Below, piece by piece: positions 1 through 12,049 of a DNA stretch of 64,000 nucleotides (positions within the stretch are counted from its first letter, which is position 1; every line of letters begins with the position of its first letter). Location of the stretch: NCBI GenBank assembly GCA_015039365.1, contig WION01000055.1:124001-188000 (forward strand), given 5' to 3'. The DNA is from Amanita rubescens (lineage: Eukaryota; Basidiomycota; Agaricomycetes; Agaricales; Amanitaceae). The notes beneath the pieces were generated by a model that saw nothing but the letters and a program-made list of their open reading frames with translations, did not search any database and was not told where the DNA came from. Position numbers and translations under genes: made by a program.

Positions 1-313
1 GGGGATGTTGATGGGATATGATTTTGAATGGAAAGGCCAAAAGGGACTCAGGTGGGACTCACCTTAGTTTCAATTACTAGTTTTTTCTTTTCTTTTTCAT
101 TTTAATTAACTCGTATTACACATATCATTACCTTCATCAAGGGGTATAACCCATAAGGGTGTGGGTGTGGGTATGGAAGTGGGTGTGGGTATGGGTCAGC
201 TTGCCATGTACCCTGATCCAAACCCATACCCAGAGTGAGGGTATGGGTATGTCACAGGGTGTGGGTGTGGGTATGCATCTGGATACCCAGGGGTTCACCC
301 AAGCCAATCCCTA
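1..313. mobile_element. Right end of a hAT-like element (left part outside window)
   Basis: The segment is full of short direct and inverted copies of gggtgtgggtatgg / accc blocks, the kind of subterminal repeat seen at hAT ends. It stops at ...CCAATCCCTA at 313, exactly where the LINE RNase H reading frame is cut. Read inwards from 313 the end is TAGGGATTGGCTTGGGT, similar in layout to the proven hAT end at 5471 (TAGG...GGGT). The 8 bases after it (314-321, cctgttgg) would be one target duplication copy; the other lies outside the window, so this is inference from one end only. No coding region is visible. Confidence 0.45.
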
Positions 314-3300
314 CCTGTTGGTGCATGGTTAGACATAGCGTATGTGAGGCGTGTGAGGGTGGACATTTTATTGTCAGCTAATTCAAAAAAGAAACGGCTG
401 TGGGCAGCCGAGCCGATTCCGGGGAGGAAAGAGCATCGGTTGCGGCGGATTTGAAGCCACTGCCGTCCCCTATAGGAGGGTAGACTGGCTTTGAGGCGCC
501 ATTCAAGTTGTGCGTTGGCGTCTAGTTTGCTTTGTGCTATATAATGCTCTCGGAGCACGGCTGAGCCTATAGTGCGAGGTTCGCCTCCCGTTTTAGCAAT
601 GTTATCTGCCTTTTCATTGCCGTGGATGCTGACGTGGGAGGGACAGTAGGAAAGGTTGACTTTGACTGAGGAGGAAGACAGAAGATCGAGGAGGAGGAGG
701 TTTATTCGCAGCGAGACCATTTGGTTTGAGTGTAGACCCATATCGAGGCCACCTTTAAGAACTGCCTCATTGTCGATGAGGAAGTAGACGGATGAGTGAT
801 GTGGTTTCTGATTGGCGATGAACCATTGGAGGCCAGCCAGGAGAGCTTCTATTTCGGCATCAAAAGAGGAAGCAGCAGGGCAGCGGTGATAGTCATGATC
901 AAGCGGAAGGCCGTCAACATATGCGACAAATGCCGCCTGCCCAAGTCGCTTTTTGCGCCAGTAAGCGCCATCCGTGTAAATGACGATTGAATTGGGATCA
1001 GACTCGATGGAATGGATCCATGTACGGTATGTGCGAAGCCATGGAGCGAAGTCATCTGATGACTTTTTTGGGTGGGTCATGTGGTGCCAGGTAACGCGAT
1101 CCGGATAGATGTCTAGGACACGATCACCCGGTCTGTTGACCTCGTGAAAGACATCAAATTGTTCGCCGATACGATCTTTATCGATGCGCAGTCTAGACAA
1201 TGGATTGTCACTGGGGAGGTGACAGGGACGTCACTTAGCACGTCGTCCAAGGAGTCTAAAGGGAATGGGGTCCATCTGCCATGCCTTTTTTAGGAGGTGG
1301 TTATCGGGAAGGGTGGCAATGCACGCAGTATATCCGTTCAGGATGAGGTTGCTCCAAAGGTGAATGGGTGCGAGGCCAGAGACGATTTCGGCGCAACCAA
1401 TAGGTGTCCCTTTCATGCCACCGGAGATCCAACGTGCTGCAAAATTCTGGACGCGTCCAATGTGTTTTAGATGTCTAATAACGCCCTGTCCATTGCGAGA
1501 GTACCAAAGGGGGAGACCGTAGGACAGGACAGACAAGACGACCGATTTGTAAGCCAATGCACGATTCCTCGGTTCAAGACCACGACAAGAATTGCCTAAC
1601 ATGTTGCAAGCACGTATCGTACTGAAGGCTTTATTAGTATAAAAGCGTACATGATAATCAAATTTGAGAAACGAATCGAAGAAGAAACCAAGATATCTCC
1701 ATATTTCAGCTGGTTTGATCATGTATTGTTTGCCGGACCAATTAATGGTCAGATTGGGTTGGGCAACGTGCGCAAATTTATGCTGTGAAGCGGTAAGGTC
1801 ATAAGCCGTGAAATGTTTCAATTCAACTTTAGATGGTTCGACGGTGATTCCAATTTTACCAAAATACTCAACCATTAGTTCAAAGGTTCGTTTGAGGGCT
1901 CGATTGTTCTTTTTCATCAAGGTGGATGAGGTCATTAATGTACCATCATCAACGAAAAAGAGGCAGTTGACTTGGTTGTTAGTGTCATATGGGAAAAAGA
2001 CTTTAAGTATAAGAGAATTGAAGATAAAGCGCCGAGAGGACCGGCGACAGGCAATCGCCCTGGGGGACTCCTTGGTTAGTGTCGTAAAAGTCAGACACGC
2101 TGGAACCCCAACGGTATTGGGTACGTCTGTTATGAAAGAAACTGGCTATAACGTTAGTGATGCGAGGATTGAAACCTAATTTGCTGAGGAGTGTGGTTAG
2201 GATATCATGATTTATTGACAGGAAAAACTGTGCTATGTCAAGCGCGAGGACAGAAGTGTGTAAACCACAGTCACGATTTTTGCTAATGAAATCCATTAGT
2301 AACACGCCTACATCCGTGGTAGCATGTTTTTTGATGCCTCCAAATTGTCCGGGGTGAAAGAGGTTATGGGCGATGCCGTCGAACTGAAGACGAGAGGCAA
2401 TGACCTTGGTGAAAAGTTTGCCTATTGTGTTAAGGAGCGCGATTGGTCTATAGGCCTTGGGGACCATGTAGTCATCTTTCTTAGGTTTGGGGATGATAAC
2501 TGATACGGCATCTTTGAAGATGTCCGGCCAGATGCCCGCATTGAGGATAGAATTGAAAAGGACAGTGAGAGTGGGGGGGACGTCCTCATGACTTGCCAAT
2601 GCCATTTTAATGTGTCGCCATGTGATGTGGTCCAACCCCGGGGCAGAAGAGTTGTTGGTGGACCGGTGTAACGGATGGAATCCTGTTACAGTGTGCAGCA
2701 TGCTCTGAAGCCTTCCGAAGATGTCCTCCGCCATCCACCTTCGATCCGCTTTCTGTCCGCTTCTGTCCACTTTCGATCCGCTTCGATCCGCTCCGCTCCG
2801 ACGCGCGGGAATTCGTCGGAGTACGTCGGATGCGCGGGAATATGTCGGATTATGTCGGACCACAAGCGCATGGTAAGCGCATGGTAGTTACTATAAGTAC
2901 ATGTCACATGTAGTCGTATACATCAGCTACGAACGAGAATCGGAGTCCCCTTCCCCTCAGATCAGCCTTAGCTTAAGTCTGTGCACTATTGTGCATGGCA
3001 CCTGCAGTGCTGGGTACAACCCAGAGCACTCTGCAGTGTTTCACCGGAGTGCGTCAATGACTTCCTTCGTTGAGATATTGGGGCAAGATCGTTCGTCGGC
3101 AGATGGGAGGTTATGGATGAAGTCCCAGTCGATATTGTTTGACGTGGAAGAGCTGTTGAATTGAGCATGCATCGTTTCCCAGAGCTGTTCTTGTTTGGTT
3201 AGCAGAACACCGTCAGCATTTTTAATTTGAGAAAAAGTAGGAGGAGGGCGGGGGCGGATCCATCTCAGGCCCTCCCAAGGGCGATTCGTTTTGGACCTAA

Positions 3301-4431
3301 TTGCAAGTTTAATGTCAAAGTAGGCCCGTCGCGCATCACGTGCTGTAGCCTTGTACTCACGATAGTTTACCATGGTGCGTGAATGCTCGTAAATTTCTTT
3401 AGCAATTTGGCAATCGTCCGTCCACCAGGCGCAGGGCCGAGAGCTGTTTCTGGGTCGTTTGGCGTTGGACGACCAAGCGAAATGAAAAGCCTGTCCCATG
3501 GTCTTGGTGGTAGAGTCCAGGTCGTCTCCGTTACGGATACTGTGACCGCAGGTGATTATTGCCCTGGCAATGCCATCAATAAAGGACGATTCCTCATCCG
3601 AGTCTTGCTTGATGTATTCATCACCTAACCAGGTAGTGGGTCGGTTGATAGCTAGAGTAAGTAAGGAGTGATCGCCAGGGCCTCGTTCGGTAATCTCATT
3701 TCTATATTATAGGGATAGTTAGTTAGGACGTCATCATGACAGAAAATGAGGTCTAAGACAGAAGATCTGCCATCCTTGTGATGCCAGGTTGGCCTACCGT
3801 CGTCATTTAACAGGGAGAGGTTGTTGATTGTGGCAGCTTCCAGAAGATCGAAGGCAATGGGCATGGTGACCGCGACCTGAGGATCCCATTCTTCGGCATG
3901 GAGGTTGAAGTCTCCTTGGATTAACAACGGTTGGAAGGACGGTGTGGCCAAACAGGCTATTAGTTTGTTGATAGCGCTATTTCTTGTGTTGGGTGGGTTG
4001 TATACGTTGACGAGTTTGGTGCTGCTATTGTCACTGTATCTGGTGAGGGTCAGAGATAATACATTGGGGTCCGGGACATCAAGGGGATCGACTCCGACAT
4101 GAAAAGAAGGAAGAATGCGTTTGTTGAGATAAATGCAAACCTTGGATGTCGGGAAAGCATCTCGTTTGTGTATACATTGCCAGTTGTGATGAAGGGGAGG
4201 GCCGGTGACTGGATCACCCTCTTCGCTGGTTGTGCTGATGGTGTAGCGAATAGGTTTTTCGACGAATGTACCGTCGGGCTGTTTGAGATAGATGCCAAAA
4301 GGGGCTTCTTGGATAAATATGACGTCAATACCATATGCATGTTTTTCTAGAATTTCGTGAGTGTAGCCTCGGTTTTTATGAACATTTTGAAAAAGGAAAC
4401 GAAAATGGGATAAAGGGAGGTGTGTTAACAT
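314..4431 (-). pseudogene. LINE ORF2: endonuclease, reverse transcriptase, RNase H
   Basis: ORF2 starts at 4431. The endonuclease region (4431-3652) has FQNVHKN, FIQEAP, VNVYNPP, GDFNLHAEEWDP and LDLIF. A frameshift near 3690 separates it from the linker (3640-3048). After the solo LTR the RT core continues (2662-2003) with APGLDHITW, YRPIALLNTIGK and NQGVPQGDCLSPVLSAL; a frameshift near 2010 is followed by the catalytic FFVDDGTL and the thumb (1990-1234). A TGA at 1231-1233 is in frame with the RNase H domain (1200-314), which shows YTDGAYW, AEIEALLAGL, IDNEAV and HGNEKADNIA. The frame is cut by the element ending at 313, losing the C-terminus. Clearly non-functional. Confidence 0.85.
2667..3043 (+). 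mobile_element. Solo LTR inserted in LINE ORF2
   Basis: A 377-bp insert that begins TGTAACGGATGG and ends GTGTTTCA, so it has the TG...CA ends of an LTR. It is flanked by CCGG at 2663-2666 and 3044-3047; a 5-bp duplication is equally possible because the adjoining base is shared. Taking out the insert joins the LINE linker to the RT domain in frame (...DALR then STNNSSAPG...). A weak promoter-like ctataagtac lies at 2890. No internal coding region remains, so the full element was lost by LTR-LTR recombination. The superfamily (copia or gypsy) cannot be told. Confidence 0.75.
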
Positions 4432-5470
4432 AGTTGGGGAGCTTCGAGGCGGGACGAGGGACCGGCGGGTTCAGAGATGTAGGATAACTGTGAGATCGGG
4501 TCTTCCGTTTCTTGGGCCAGGGTCTGATCTGGCGGTTGGATGTCATCTTCTTCCTCGTCCATGTCATTAACAATTCCTAGATTGGTGGTGGCAAATGCCC
4601 GTCGTTTTCTGGGTTGAACGGTTTGGAAACCATCGTCGTCGATGCGAGCAGTTGGTATGGTGGTCGAGGTGGTGGGCCGTGCCGGAATGACAATCATATT
4701 TTTTCCTTTCGACGGTCTAGACGTGCCTACAGCTTGGCGATTCTTCGCTCCTCGTTCTCTGCGTTCAGACCATAGTTGTCGAATAGCAGTCATGTCGAAT
4801 CTAGCAGCGAAAAAGGGGCAGTCACGGCTGTCAGAGAAGTGTGGTCCGTCGCAGTTGACGCATTTGGGAGCGCAGACGACGCCTTTGCCTTTCTTGCATG
4901 TGTCGCAAGATTTCTCATGATGTTTGGCCGAGTGATTGCCTCCACATTTGGCGCAGGTAGGGCGTTGGCGCAACACAGAAAAGCGCCGTGGCCCCATTGC
5001 TGGCACGTGGTACAGTGTCGAACTTGTTCTTTGTTGACCCATCTGCGGCATTGATGGCGTGTGCCCCAGAAGTCCACGCTCGTTCCCATTAGTTTTTTAC
5101 CTATGCTACCGGTTTTATCATCAACAACCGAAACAACCATTAGACAGATTTCCGGTAGTGGGGATTCTTTAGGTTTAACAAAGCGGGGTCCTGGGCCCCA
5201 AACGCGTACGTCAGTCCATTTTGGGTGTTGTCGAAGCTGAGACATGAGTTCGTCAGGAGTGACTAAAGCGTCGTTGTCGTGTCTGGTTGGGATACCTAAG
5301 AATTTGAGTTCAGTGGTGGGGGGCTTATTGAGTACGAGAACACTATGTTGAGAGAGGTCAGGAGTGATGCTGGATACTACCCTCGTGATGGCGTCCTTGA
5401 GGGGGTCCGTAAGACCTTTTGCACAGGATATGATCAAATGACCATTCATGGCCCAGCTGAGGGTTGTGAT

Positions 5471-5600
5471 TAGGCATGAGCACGGGTCACCATACCCATG
5501 GCGGGTCACGGGTACGGGTCACGACGGGTACGGGTCCGGGTCACAGTCACAATGACCCGCAACCCGCCCGCAACCCGCAGGCACGAGGCTCACAAATAGT
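5471..5600. repeat. hAT left terminal inverted repeat and subterminal repeats
   Basis: The 17-bp terminal repeat is followed by about 100 bp dense in ACGGGT/GGGTCACGGGT motifs. The right counterpart lies at about 8965-9092 with ACCCGT motifs in opposite orientation. Such clusters bind the hAT transposase in related elements; that function is inferred here. Confidence 0.85.
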
Positions 5601-5726
5601 AATAGTAGATCACGCGGCGCCAACATGGCCTCCACGCAAATTATTAGGCAGCCTCACTGTACCCAGTACCACACAATTACATAAACTGTATAGTACTAGT
5701 ACCCAGCTTGAAAAACCACAAAAAAT

Positions 5727-8700
5727 GTGTGCTTCGTCGTGATTACCTCAATGGCAAACACAACTGAAGCAATCTCTCGCTCTGGCCGCACTATCAAGCC
5801 AAGCTTCAAGCGTAAAGCTGCGGAGCTCGGCGAGAAGACGGCAAAGGCTATCAAGAAGGTTTTTAAAAAAAAGAAGTTGGGCGAAGATAGCAAATTGGAC
5901 TCACACAAGCACGACAATCCACCTACCCCTTCTTCTGACACTCGCCCTGCCTCACCCGGGACTGACCCCAGCATACCAGAAGTAATCCCTATAGAATCTG
6001 ATGAGGAAGAGGCTGCACAGCCAGAAGACGATGTGGCGAAGCTCAGTTAGTTTTATGACATTCCAGTGATACAACTTTGATGACATACCTTCACAGATCG
6101 CCTGCGACGACACTGGACTTTGCCTGTATATGCATTCTACCTACCTGAGCCTGAAATAGGCTATGACAGGAGCGGAGTTGACAGGCGCCCATTTCATGAT
6201 TTCGTCTGCGCTAATAAAGGTTGTAACAAACGGATACGGCGCTACCTCGATAAAGGTGATGCAAAGGCCACTGGAAATCTCGGGAAACATGCTAAACGTT
6301 GCTGGAAATCAAATGTTGTTGATGCAGCATTTGAGGCCAACGGATTGAAAGAAGCCCGAGAAGTGATAGCGGGGGTTCGTGATGGGACCATCACGTCCCA
6401 CTTTGAACGTACTGGCCAGGGCAAAGAGACGTACTCCAATGTACAGCTCACCAAGGCCGAAATGAGGTGAGAACTCTGGTGTTTCAGTCACATTACTTGT
6501 GTATAACTTGGATACTTGAAGGGCCGAGATTGTACGTTGGGTCGCCGAGAGTTTTCGTCCCTTTTCGATTGTCAGTGACCGTGGACTCAAGTTCTTGATG
6601 AAGACGGGTCGTCCGCATTACTATTTACCCTCCCCTTGGACGGTTTCGCATGACGTCCGTTTAATCTTTGCTCGAACTCGACAGCGCATAGCTGCAATGT
6701 TACAAGTCAGTTTTAGTCTCCTTCGACAACATGTAGCTGACTTATCTGCTGCTGCTGAAGAAGTTTGAAGGTCGATTGAGTTTCACAACTGATGCCTGGA
6801 CGTCGCCGAATCATCGCGCTTATGTCGCCATCACTGTACATCTTGTACATAACGGGAAACCACTCTCAATGGTACTAGACATTGTCCAAGTACCCGTTTC
6901 GCACACTGGTTTAAACCTAGCTCGAGTATTTGCTCGCGTTCTGAATGAATTCGGTATCTCAGATAAAGTCAGTTCTATCCCGGGATTGAACATCAAATAC
7001 TCATCTCTTGGTCTCTAGATCCTCTCAATAACATGCGATAATGCAACCAACAACGATGTTATGATTGCCAAGCTTCAATGCCGATTGCCTGATTACTCGG
7101 CCGTTAATCGTTCATGATGCTTTCTGCATGTGGTTAATTTGATTGCCAAATCCATAGTAAAGCAATTTGACGAGCCACAGCCCACTACAATTGTTCAAGA
7201 AACAGATGAGACAGAGGACGATGATGATGGAAACAGCGAAGACGAAGAGACGGCAGTTGATGAAGATGATGATTCTGATGGTGAATCTGAAGTAGATGCC
7301 GGCTTGGGAAATCCCGAGAATGACTGGGTTGACGAGCGCACATTTCTCAGCAGGGAGGAGCGGGAAACCTTGAAGAAATCATCGGTGCCTGTCCAACAAA
7401 TTCTGGTGAAGGTGAGCCTGCCTGGTACTCACAGCAGGAACGGCATCAAGTACTTACTGTTGGTCCATTCTCTTCCAGCTCCGCAAGCTGGCCTACAGGA
7501 TCATCAACTCCACGACGAAGCTTGGCCCCGCATGGAAGCAATGCGTTGCCGACTGTGGGCTTGATTACCGCTTGATGCCGCGTGATGTCGCTACACGCTG
7601 GAATTCAATGTTCGATTTGTTGCATTTTGCACTAAAATATCGTGAGGCAATAGATAAAATGACATCTAACCGAAAAAACGACTTACGGAAATATGAGATG
7701 GATTCAAACGAGTGGGACTTGGCCAAGGAACTCCACAACGTGCTTGGGGTGAGTTTGGCTGGTCTGTGCACTGCTGCTTATCTAATTCACCTCTCTAACT
7801 CCTCCGACTCGCTCACCTTGCTCACTGCGTCCACGCATATTCTGTCAATCCCATGGTTCACCTCTCACCCGGCGGTCACCCCTATTACATGCGCAAACGT
7901 CGTTGCATGAATGTCTTCACAGATCTTGAAAGACGCCACGACCTTCTTTTCCCGTGCAACGCCAAACTTACCCATCGTGATCCCCGCTATGGACCTGATC
8001 AACAAAGAGTTCACAACATACTGTGATAACACCCAGACTCCAGACGCTATCCGTGCGGCGATTGAAGTTGGAAAAAAAACACTTGACCGCTACTATTCCA
8101 AAACAGATGACGTCGAAATCCACCGTATTGCAATAGGTAAGTGCTATATAAACTCATTAAGGTACGAGATTGACAAAAAGAATAGTTCTACACCCACGCT
8201 ATAAGTTATCGTACTTCAGATCAGCCAAATGGCAGCCAGATTGGATCGATACAGCTCGTGAAATAGTCGAGCAAGAGTATGAACGGAACTATCTCAATTT
8301 GGATGTCGCATATCCTGAGGAGGGGCCAGTTGGAGAGAAAGAGCAAGGATCTAACTTGGAGAAGGGCAAGGTGTGTTGACGTCGCATTCCACTGTTCTTA
8401 AACTGATACTAATGGCTATATCTAGACTTCTCCGACTAAGCGCGCGAACCGGTTTGATGAGCTACTACCATCCCTCACACCCTTGCCTAACATCCAGGCT
8501 TCCAACGAGCTCAAACGCTACCTTGACAGCGATGTAGAAGATGTCAAGGATGCAATATCATGGTGGTATGAGCGACGCAGCTCATATCCTCGCCTTTCTC
8601 ACATGGCTCTCGATTACTTGGCAATTCCAGGTATGTTTCAAGTTGTTTCTTAATAAATTTCATTACTAACTTCGCCGGATTCACAGCTACATCAATCGAG

Positions 8701-8913
8701 GTAGAACGACTGTTCAGCCATGGCCGCCTCGTCATTTCACATGTGCGCAGTCGTCTGAGCGCCCAAAGCTCCCGAGCGTTGATATGCTTGGGTGTCTGGA
8801 GCCGCCTCAGCCTTATCAAAAGTTCAGATATAAAAACTGTTTCCAACATGCAGGAGGTTGAGGGAGATGAGCATGTAGAGATGGAAGACGGGTGGGATAC
8901 CATAGTATTATAG
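5727..8913 (+). pseudogene. hAT transposase with BED finger and dimerisation domain (in-frame stop)
   Basis: Exons read in order: a Lys-rich N-terminus (from 5727 or the ATG at 5751, to 6050), then a BED-type zinc finger (about 6190-6315; FVCANKGCNKR ... GNLGKHAKRC). The catalytic region follows, with FTTDAWTSPNHRAYVAIT (about 6780) and ITCDNATNND (about 7030), then the CFLHVVNLIAKS helix (7118) and an acidic Asp/Glu insert. The part from 7470 has LGPAWKQCV and RDVATRWNSMFDLL, and the C-terminal hAT dimerisation block (8700-8800) has TSIEVERLFSHGRLVI. Introns of about 50-90 bases separate the blocks. A TGA at 7115-7117 is in frame immediately before CFLHVVN, where an Arg codon is expected, so the protein is truncated. 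Otherwise the gene is well preserved, suggesting recent death or mobilisation in trans. Confidence 0.88.
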
Positions 8914-11191
8914 AGGACTGTGATAGTACTACTGATAATTGCAATGCCTCACTATGTATATATTACCCATACCCATACCCGTACCCGTGTAACCCGTAAG
9001 GCAACAACCCGCGGGTCAACGGGTACGGGTTGGAGCGGGTACGGGTCAGGGTAAGGTGCTGCCTACCCACGGGTTACCCGTGCTCATGCCTAGTTGTGAT
9101 CGGGTTATTGCATAAAAGGCTGTTTTCAGTTTCAGTGAGTAGAGGGTTAATAGCGACGGCAAAATTATCTAAAAGGGTTTTACCTGATTTGAGTTTTAAG
9201 TTTTTGAAGAGGCCGGCGTCAGGAACACTAAGACGGAGTTCGGACTCTACTCTGGTACCTCTAGTGCTTGGGCGAATGACCGCAGATTTACTTGTTTCTG
9301 TCTTTCGCCAGGAAAGTCGGGTTCCGATTGTTTGTCCGGGGCTGTTATTCGGTTTGGCGTTGGTCCTGGTAACATTAGTACTGACCGAGGAGTTTATCAT
9401 TGCCGCCACTGAGGGCATTGCGCTCATTACCAAGTTGAACGACGAGTCCTGGGACGCCGTCATGGCCGCACCAGCGTAGGACCTAGATTTTCCCTTGCCT
9501 CTATTAGACGGTTTGGTAGCGTTGTTGACAGGGGGTGGTGGAGGGTATTTGCTTGAGAGGTCAATGGCTGTTTTGGTGAGGTCCGCAAGGCGGTGGTTTG
9601 GGAATTGGGCAATTAGTGCAGCAAGATTCGTGGCAATCTGGTTGGAGTTGAGTTTTTTGGCGCCTCTGTCATCGGGGGTGTGGCTTTTGGCAGGTTGTTT
9701 CTTTGCCAATTGCGTTGTCGGGTCAGGGGGAGCATCTTTGGCCGTGGTGGGGGTGGCGTCCTGATTGGGTGAGGGATCTGGGGAAGGAACCGGGTTGTGG
9801 TGTCGCGGCAATTTAGACTGATCAGATACCAGGATGTCATCGCGTTCGTCCATGGGTTGAAATCGCGTTTCTTTGAGTTCAGCAATTTGGCGCAGAAGGT
9901 CGCTTCTTTCGGCGTCGAGGGTTTGTTCGTTGTTTTCACTTTTGGCAAGACAACTGGTGACTGCGGTTAGCTGTTTCTTAAGAACGTTATGCATGTCGGT
10001 CAAGGCGCAAAAGTCAGAATGATTATTATTGATGACTCTCTGGAGATCAGCTAATTTCGCGTCAGCTTCATTGCTTCTTTGGATAAAGCGAGCATTAGCG
10101 TCCAATAGTCGACGTTTCTCGGCAGCATAGTCGTCCGCTAGTTTCTTCCATTGTTTAGTGGCTTCTATTTCATGTTGCATCTTCGCAATAGCGCGTGGTG
10201 CTGTTCTCACATACCAAAGAGCGCTATTATCATACTCCATCTCGTCTGAGGAGATCTTAAGGGTGTTGATGGATTCGAAGAAATTGCGTGCATCGTCCAG
10301 GTTGCCTGTGATTTCCGTGTCAAGGATAACATCTGTGAGAAAGTTAGCAAGGGTTCTCCAGTTGATACGGTCTGTGAGAAGGGCTCTGGTTGCCGTTGCG
10401 ATGCTATCAACCGTTAGGGAGGCACGTCTGACAAACCTGTATTGGTTTTCGTCGTCCGTTTTGACTTTGGTGCCTTCCGAGTCTATATATCCATCGACGA
10501 GATCATGGGTAGGCGTCCAGTCGTCCGGCGCAGGAGTTTCTTCTCGTTGGTTGTTGACTATAGTGAAGGCCGGGGGGGTGAGTGAATATTCAGTGTCGTC
10601 CCCAGAATCGTCCGAGGAGTGGCTTGGTGAGCGTCGTTGGGAGAAAGAAGCATTAGAATGAGCGCGAGAGATGGACCGTGAAGGGGTAGGCATAGGAGCA
10701 AACAGGTTGTCGTTAGGATTTGTTGGGCCTGATGCGCCATGCCTCGGACCACGGACAGTGCCGGGAGGTGACATTGATCTTTCCATGTCCGGGAAAGTCG
10801 AGGGAATAGTAGGCGTGGTGGGGCTATCGCCTCCTCCTCGGATACGTAGAGCGGGAGCAGAGGCGAGATCAGTTGGGGAGAGGAGGCGCTCACATTCGGT
10901 GGTGGTGAACCAATCCGATTTGCAGTCTAAATATAGACCAGAACAAGTGAAAGAGGCGGCAGATCGTGAAGAGGTGACAGAACCAGAGCATGTGGGATGC
11001 ATGGGCATGGGCACAGGGTGTAGGGCTGTGGGCTGAGCTATAGCAGAGACTCGGAGTCCTTTCTGCTCTTTGGGTGACGAAGCGTCCAACCCGCGCGATG
11101 AAGGAGACGGAAAATGAGGAGATGTGGACCTGGATCGTCGATGCGGTCTTGGAGAAAGACCAAGGTGGTCCGAAGAGGGGGGTTCCCTCAT

Positions 11192-11715
11192 TGTGCGAAA
11201 AAATTTAGTGTCAATGGAAGGGGAGGAATAAAAAGGACGATAGAAAAATGGGAAAAAGACGAGAAATGGGAAAAAATTGAGAAGAGTGAGACAGGTGCTT
11301 CTTTGTAGGACACTATGCAATAGGAAAGGGAATAGCAGATGTTAAACGTGTTTTCTCAAATGGGAAGGTGGTGATGAAAGGACAAGAAGCGGCGTATACT
11401 ACTCCCTCAACCCTTCAAAGTTCACACACCATTCAATTTCGCTCGCACCTGTGCCACACAGTACACTCGCATCGCTCTGCGCGCTCTCAAGTTTTGACCA
11501 AACACGTCCTTTCTAACCAGCTGGAGCCTGTCCCACGGGCCACGGTCATCTGGCGCACCGTTATCTCTTTGATCTCACCTCACCTGCTGCCCTACACCCT
11601 TCACATACGAGTAGGTCAAGCCACATGATACTGCTGTCACCGGCTGATTTCTTAATCTTGAGTCCAGAGACATCATCCATTACCTCTATCAAGTCCAGTA
11701 CACAACTCTTTTCAC
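11192..11715. other. Junction between LINE 5' region and GTPase upstream region
   Basis: No convincing gene. The left part is presumably the LINE 5' untranslated region. The right part, up to the gypsy insertion, was joined to 18042 before insertion, so it would be the original upstream region of the GTPase gene. Pyrimidine-rich and otherwise featureless. Confidence 0.4.
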
Positions 11716-11720
11716 ATTTA

Positions 11721-12047
11721 TGTCAAGCCCCTGTTTTACTCCTTGATACGCCGCATGCTTCGTGCATGTACTGACTCATGTACCCTATACCCTATGACAT
11801 AGTATGACTCATACCCCATACCCTATGACTCATACCCTACGCCCTATGTAGTATATAAGTAACGTATATTGTAGTAGGTACCCTAAGCAACAAGCTAGTC
11901 TTTCCTTGGACAGCTCGGAGCTCCTCCCCTCTCAACTTTGCCCTGAACCTCAACGGTTCTTGTATTCGCCCTCACTGCTTGACACGGTCAGCAGTAGCCT
12001 AGAGTGATTGAGTCTTGTGTTGTGTAGCCTGTCTAAGGCTCGTGACA
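11721..12047 (+). repeat. 5' LTR of the gypsy element
   Basis: Begins TGTCAAGCCCC and ends GGCTCGTGACA, matching 17715-18041 except at 11974. The U3 part holds a run of diverged CCCTATGACTCATA repeats; a TATA box lies at 11852. Confidence 0.97.
11852..11858 (+). promoter_or_regulatory. LTR TATA box
   Basis: TATATAAG lies 33 bases before AAGCAACAAGCT (11885), which would be the RNA 5' end if the element self-primes. The same site is at 17846 in the 3' LTR, pointing at the GTPase gene. Confidence 0.65.
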
Positions 12048-12049
12048 TA

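Larger units (their letters stand above)
5471..9092 (+). mobile_element. Complete hAT DNA transposon inserted in LINE ORF1
   Basis: The element is 3622 bp. Both ends carry the perfect 17-bp inverted repeat TAGGCATGAGCACGGGT. It is flanked by the 8-bp direct repeat gttgtgat (5463-5470 and 9093-9100), the hallmark target duplication of hAT transposons. Next to each end are many copies of ACGGGT/ACCCGT, probable transposase binding sites. Inside is one intron-containing transposase gene with an in-frame stop. The insertion splits LINE ORF1, so it is younger than that LINE copy. Confidence 0.97.
4425..11191 (-). pseudogene. LINE ORF1 (gag-like), split by the hAT element
   Basis: ORF1 would start at the ATG at 11191, run to 9093, jump the hAT insertion and continue from 5470 to the stop at 4425. 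The N-terminal part is Ser/Pro-rich and disordered. A coiled coil lies around 10200-9880 (Lys/Glu/Leu-rich, with LADLQRV and LLRQIAELKETR). The C-terminal part carries CCHC-type knuckles: CTTCQQWGHGAFLC, then CAKCGGNH and CVNCDGPHF. The first knuckle is in one frame and the next two in another, so a frameshift lies near 4975. ORF1 proteins of this kind bind the element RNA. An upstream in-frame ATG at 11320 exists but opens a hydrophobic stretch unlike gag, so 11191 is preferred. Confidence 0.75.
314..11400 (-). mobile_element. Tad1-like non-LTR retrotransposon (LINE), broken and nested
   Basis: A minus-strand LINE with two overlapping reading frames. ORF1 has a coiled-coil and zinc knuckles; ORF2 has an APE-type endonuclease, reverse transcriptase and a C-terminal RNase H. 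That order fits the Tad1 clade of fungal LINEs. Its 3' end is cut at 313 by a hAT-like element. It is further interrupted by a solo LTR (2667-3043) and a complete hAT element (5471-9092), and carries at least three frameshifts and one in-frame stop, so it is dead. The 5' end is not defined: coding reaches 11191 and the boundary is probably between 11.2 and 11.6 kb. Confidence 0.85.

Noticed and set aside
121..300. Telomere-like GGGTGTGGGTATGG repeats
   Set aside because: Irregular, both orientations present, and not the TTAGGG-type telomere of basidiomycetes; they fit subterminal transposon repeats better.
9030..11308. Several plus-strand frames opposite LINE ORF1
   Set aside because: They mirror the Ser/Pro-rich minus-strand frame and show no domain or start context.
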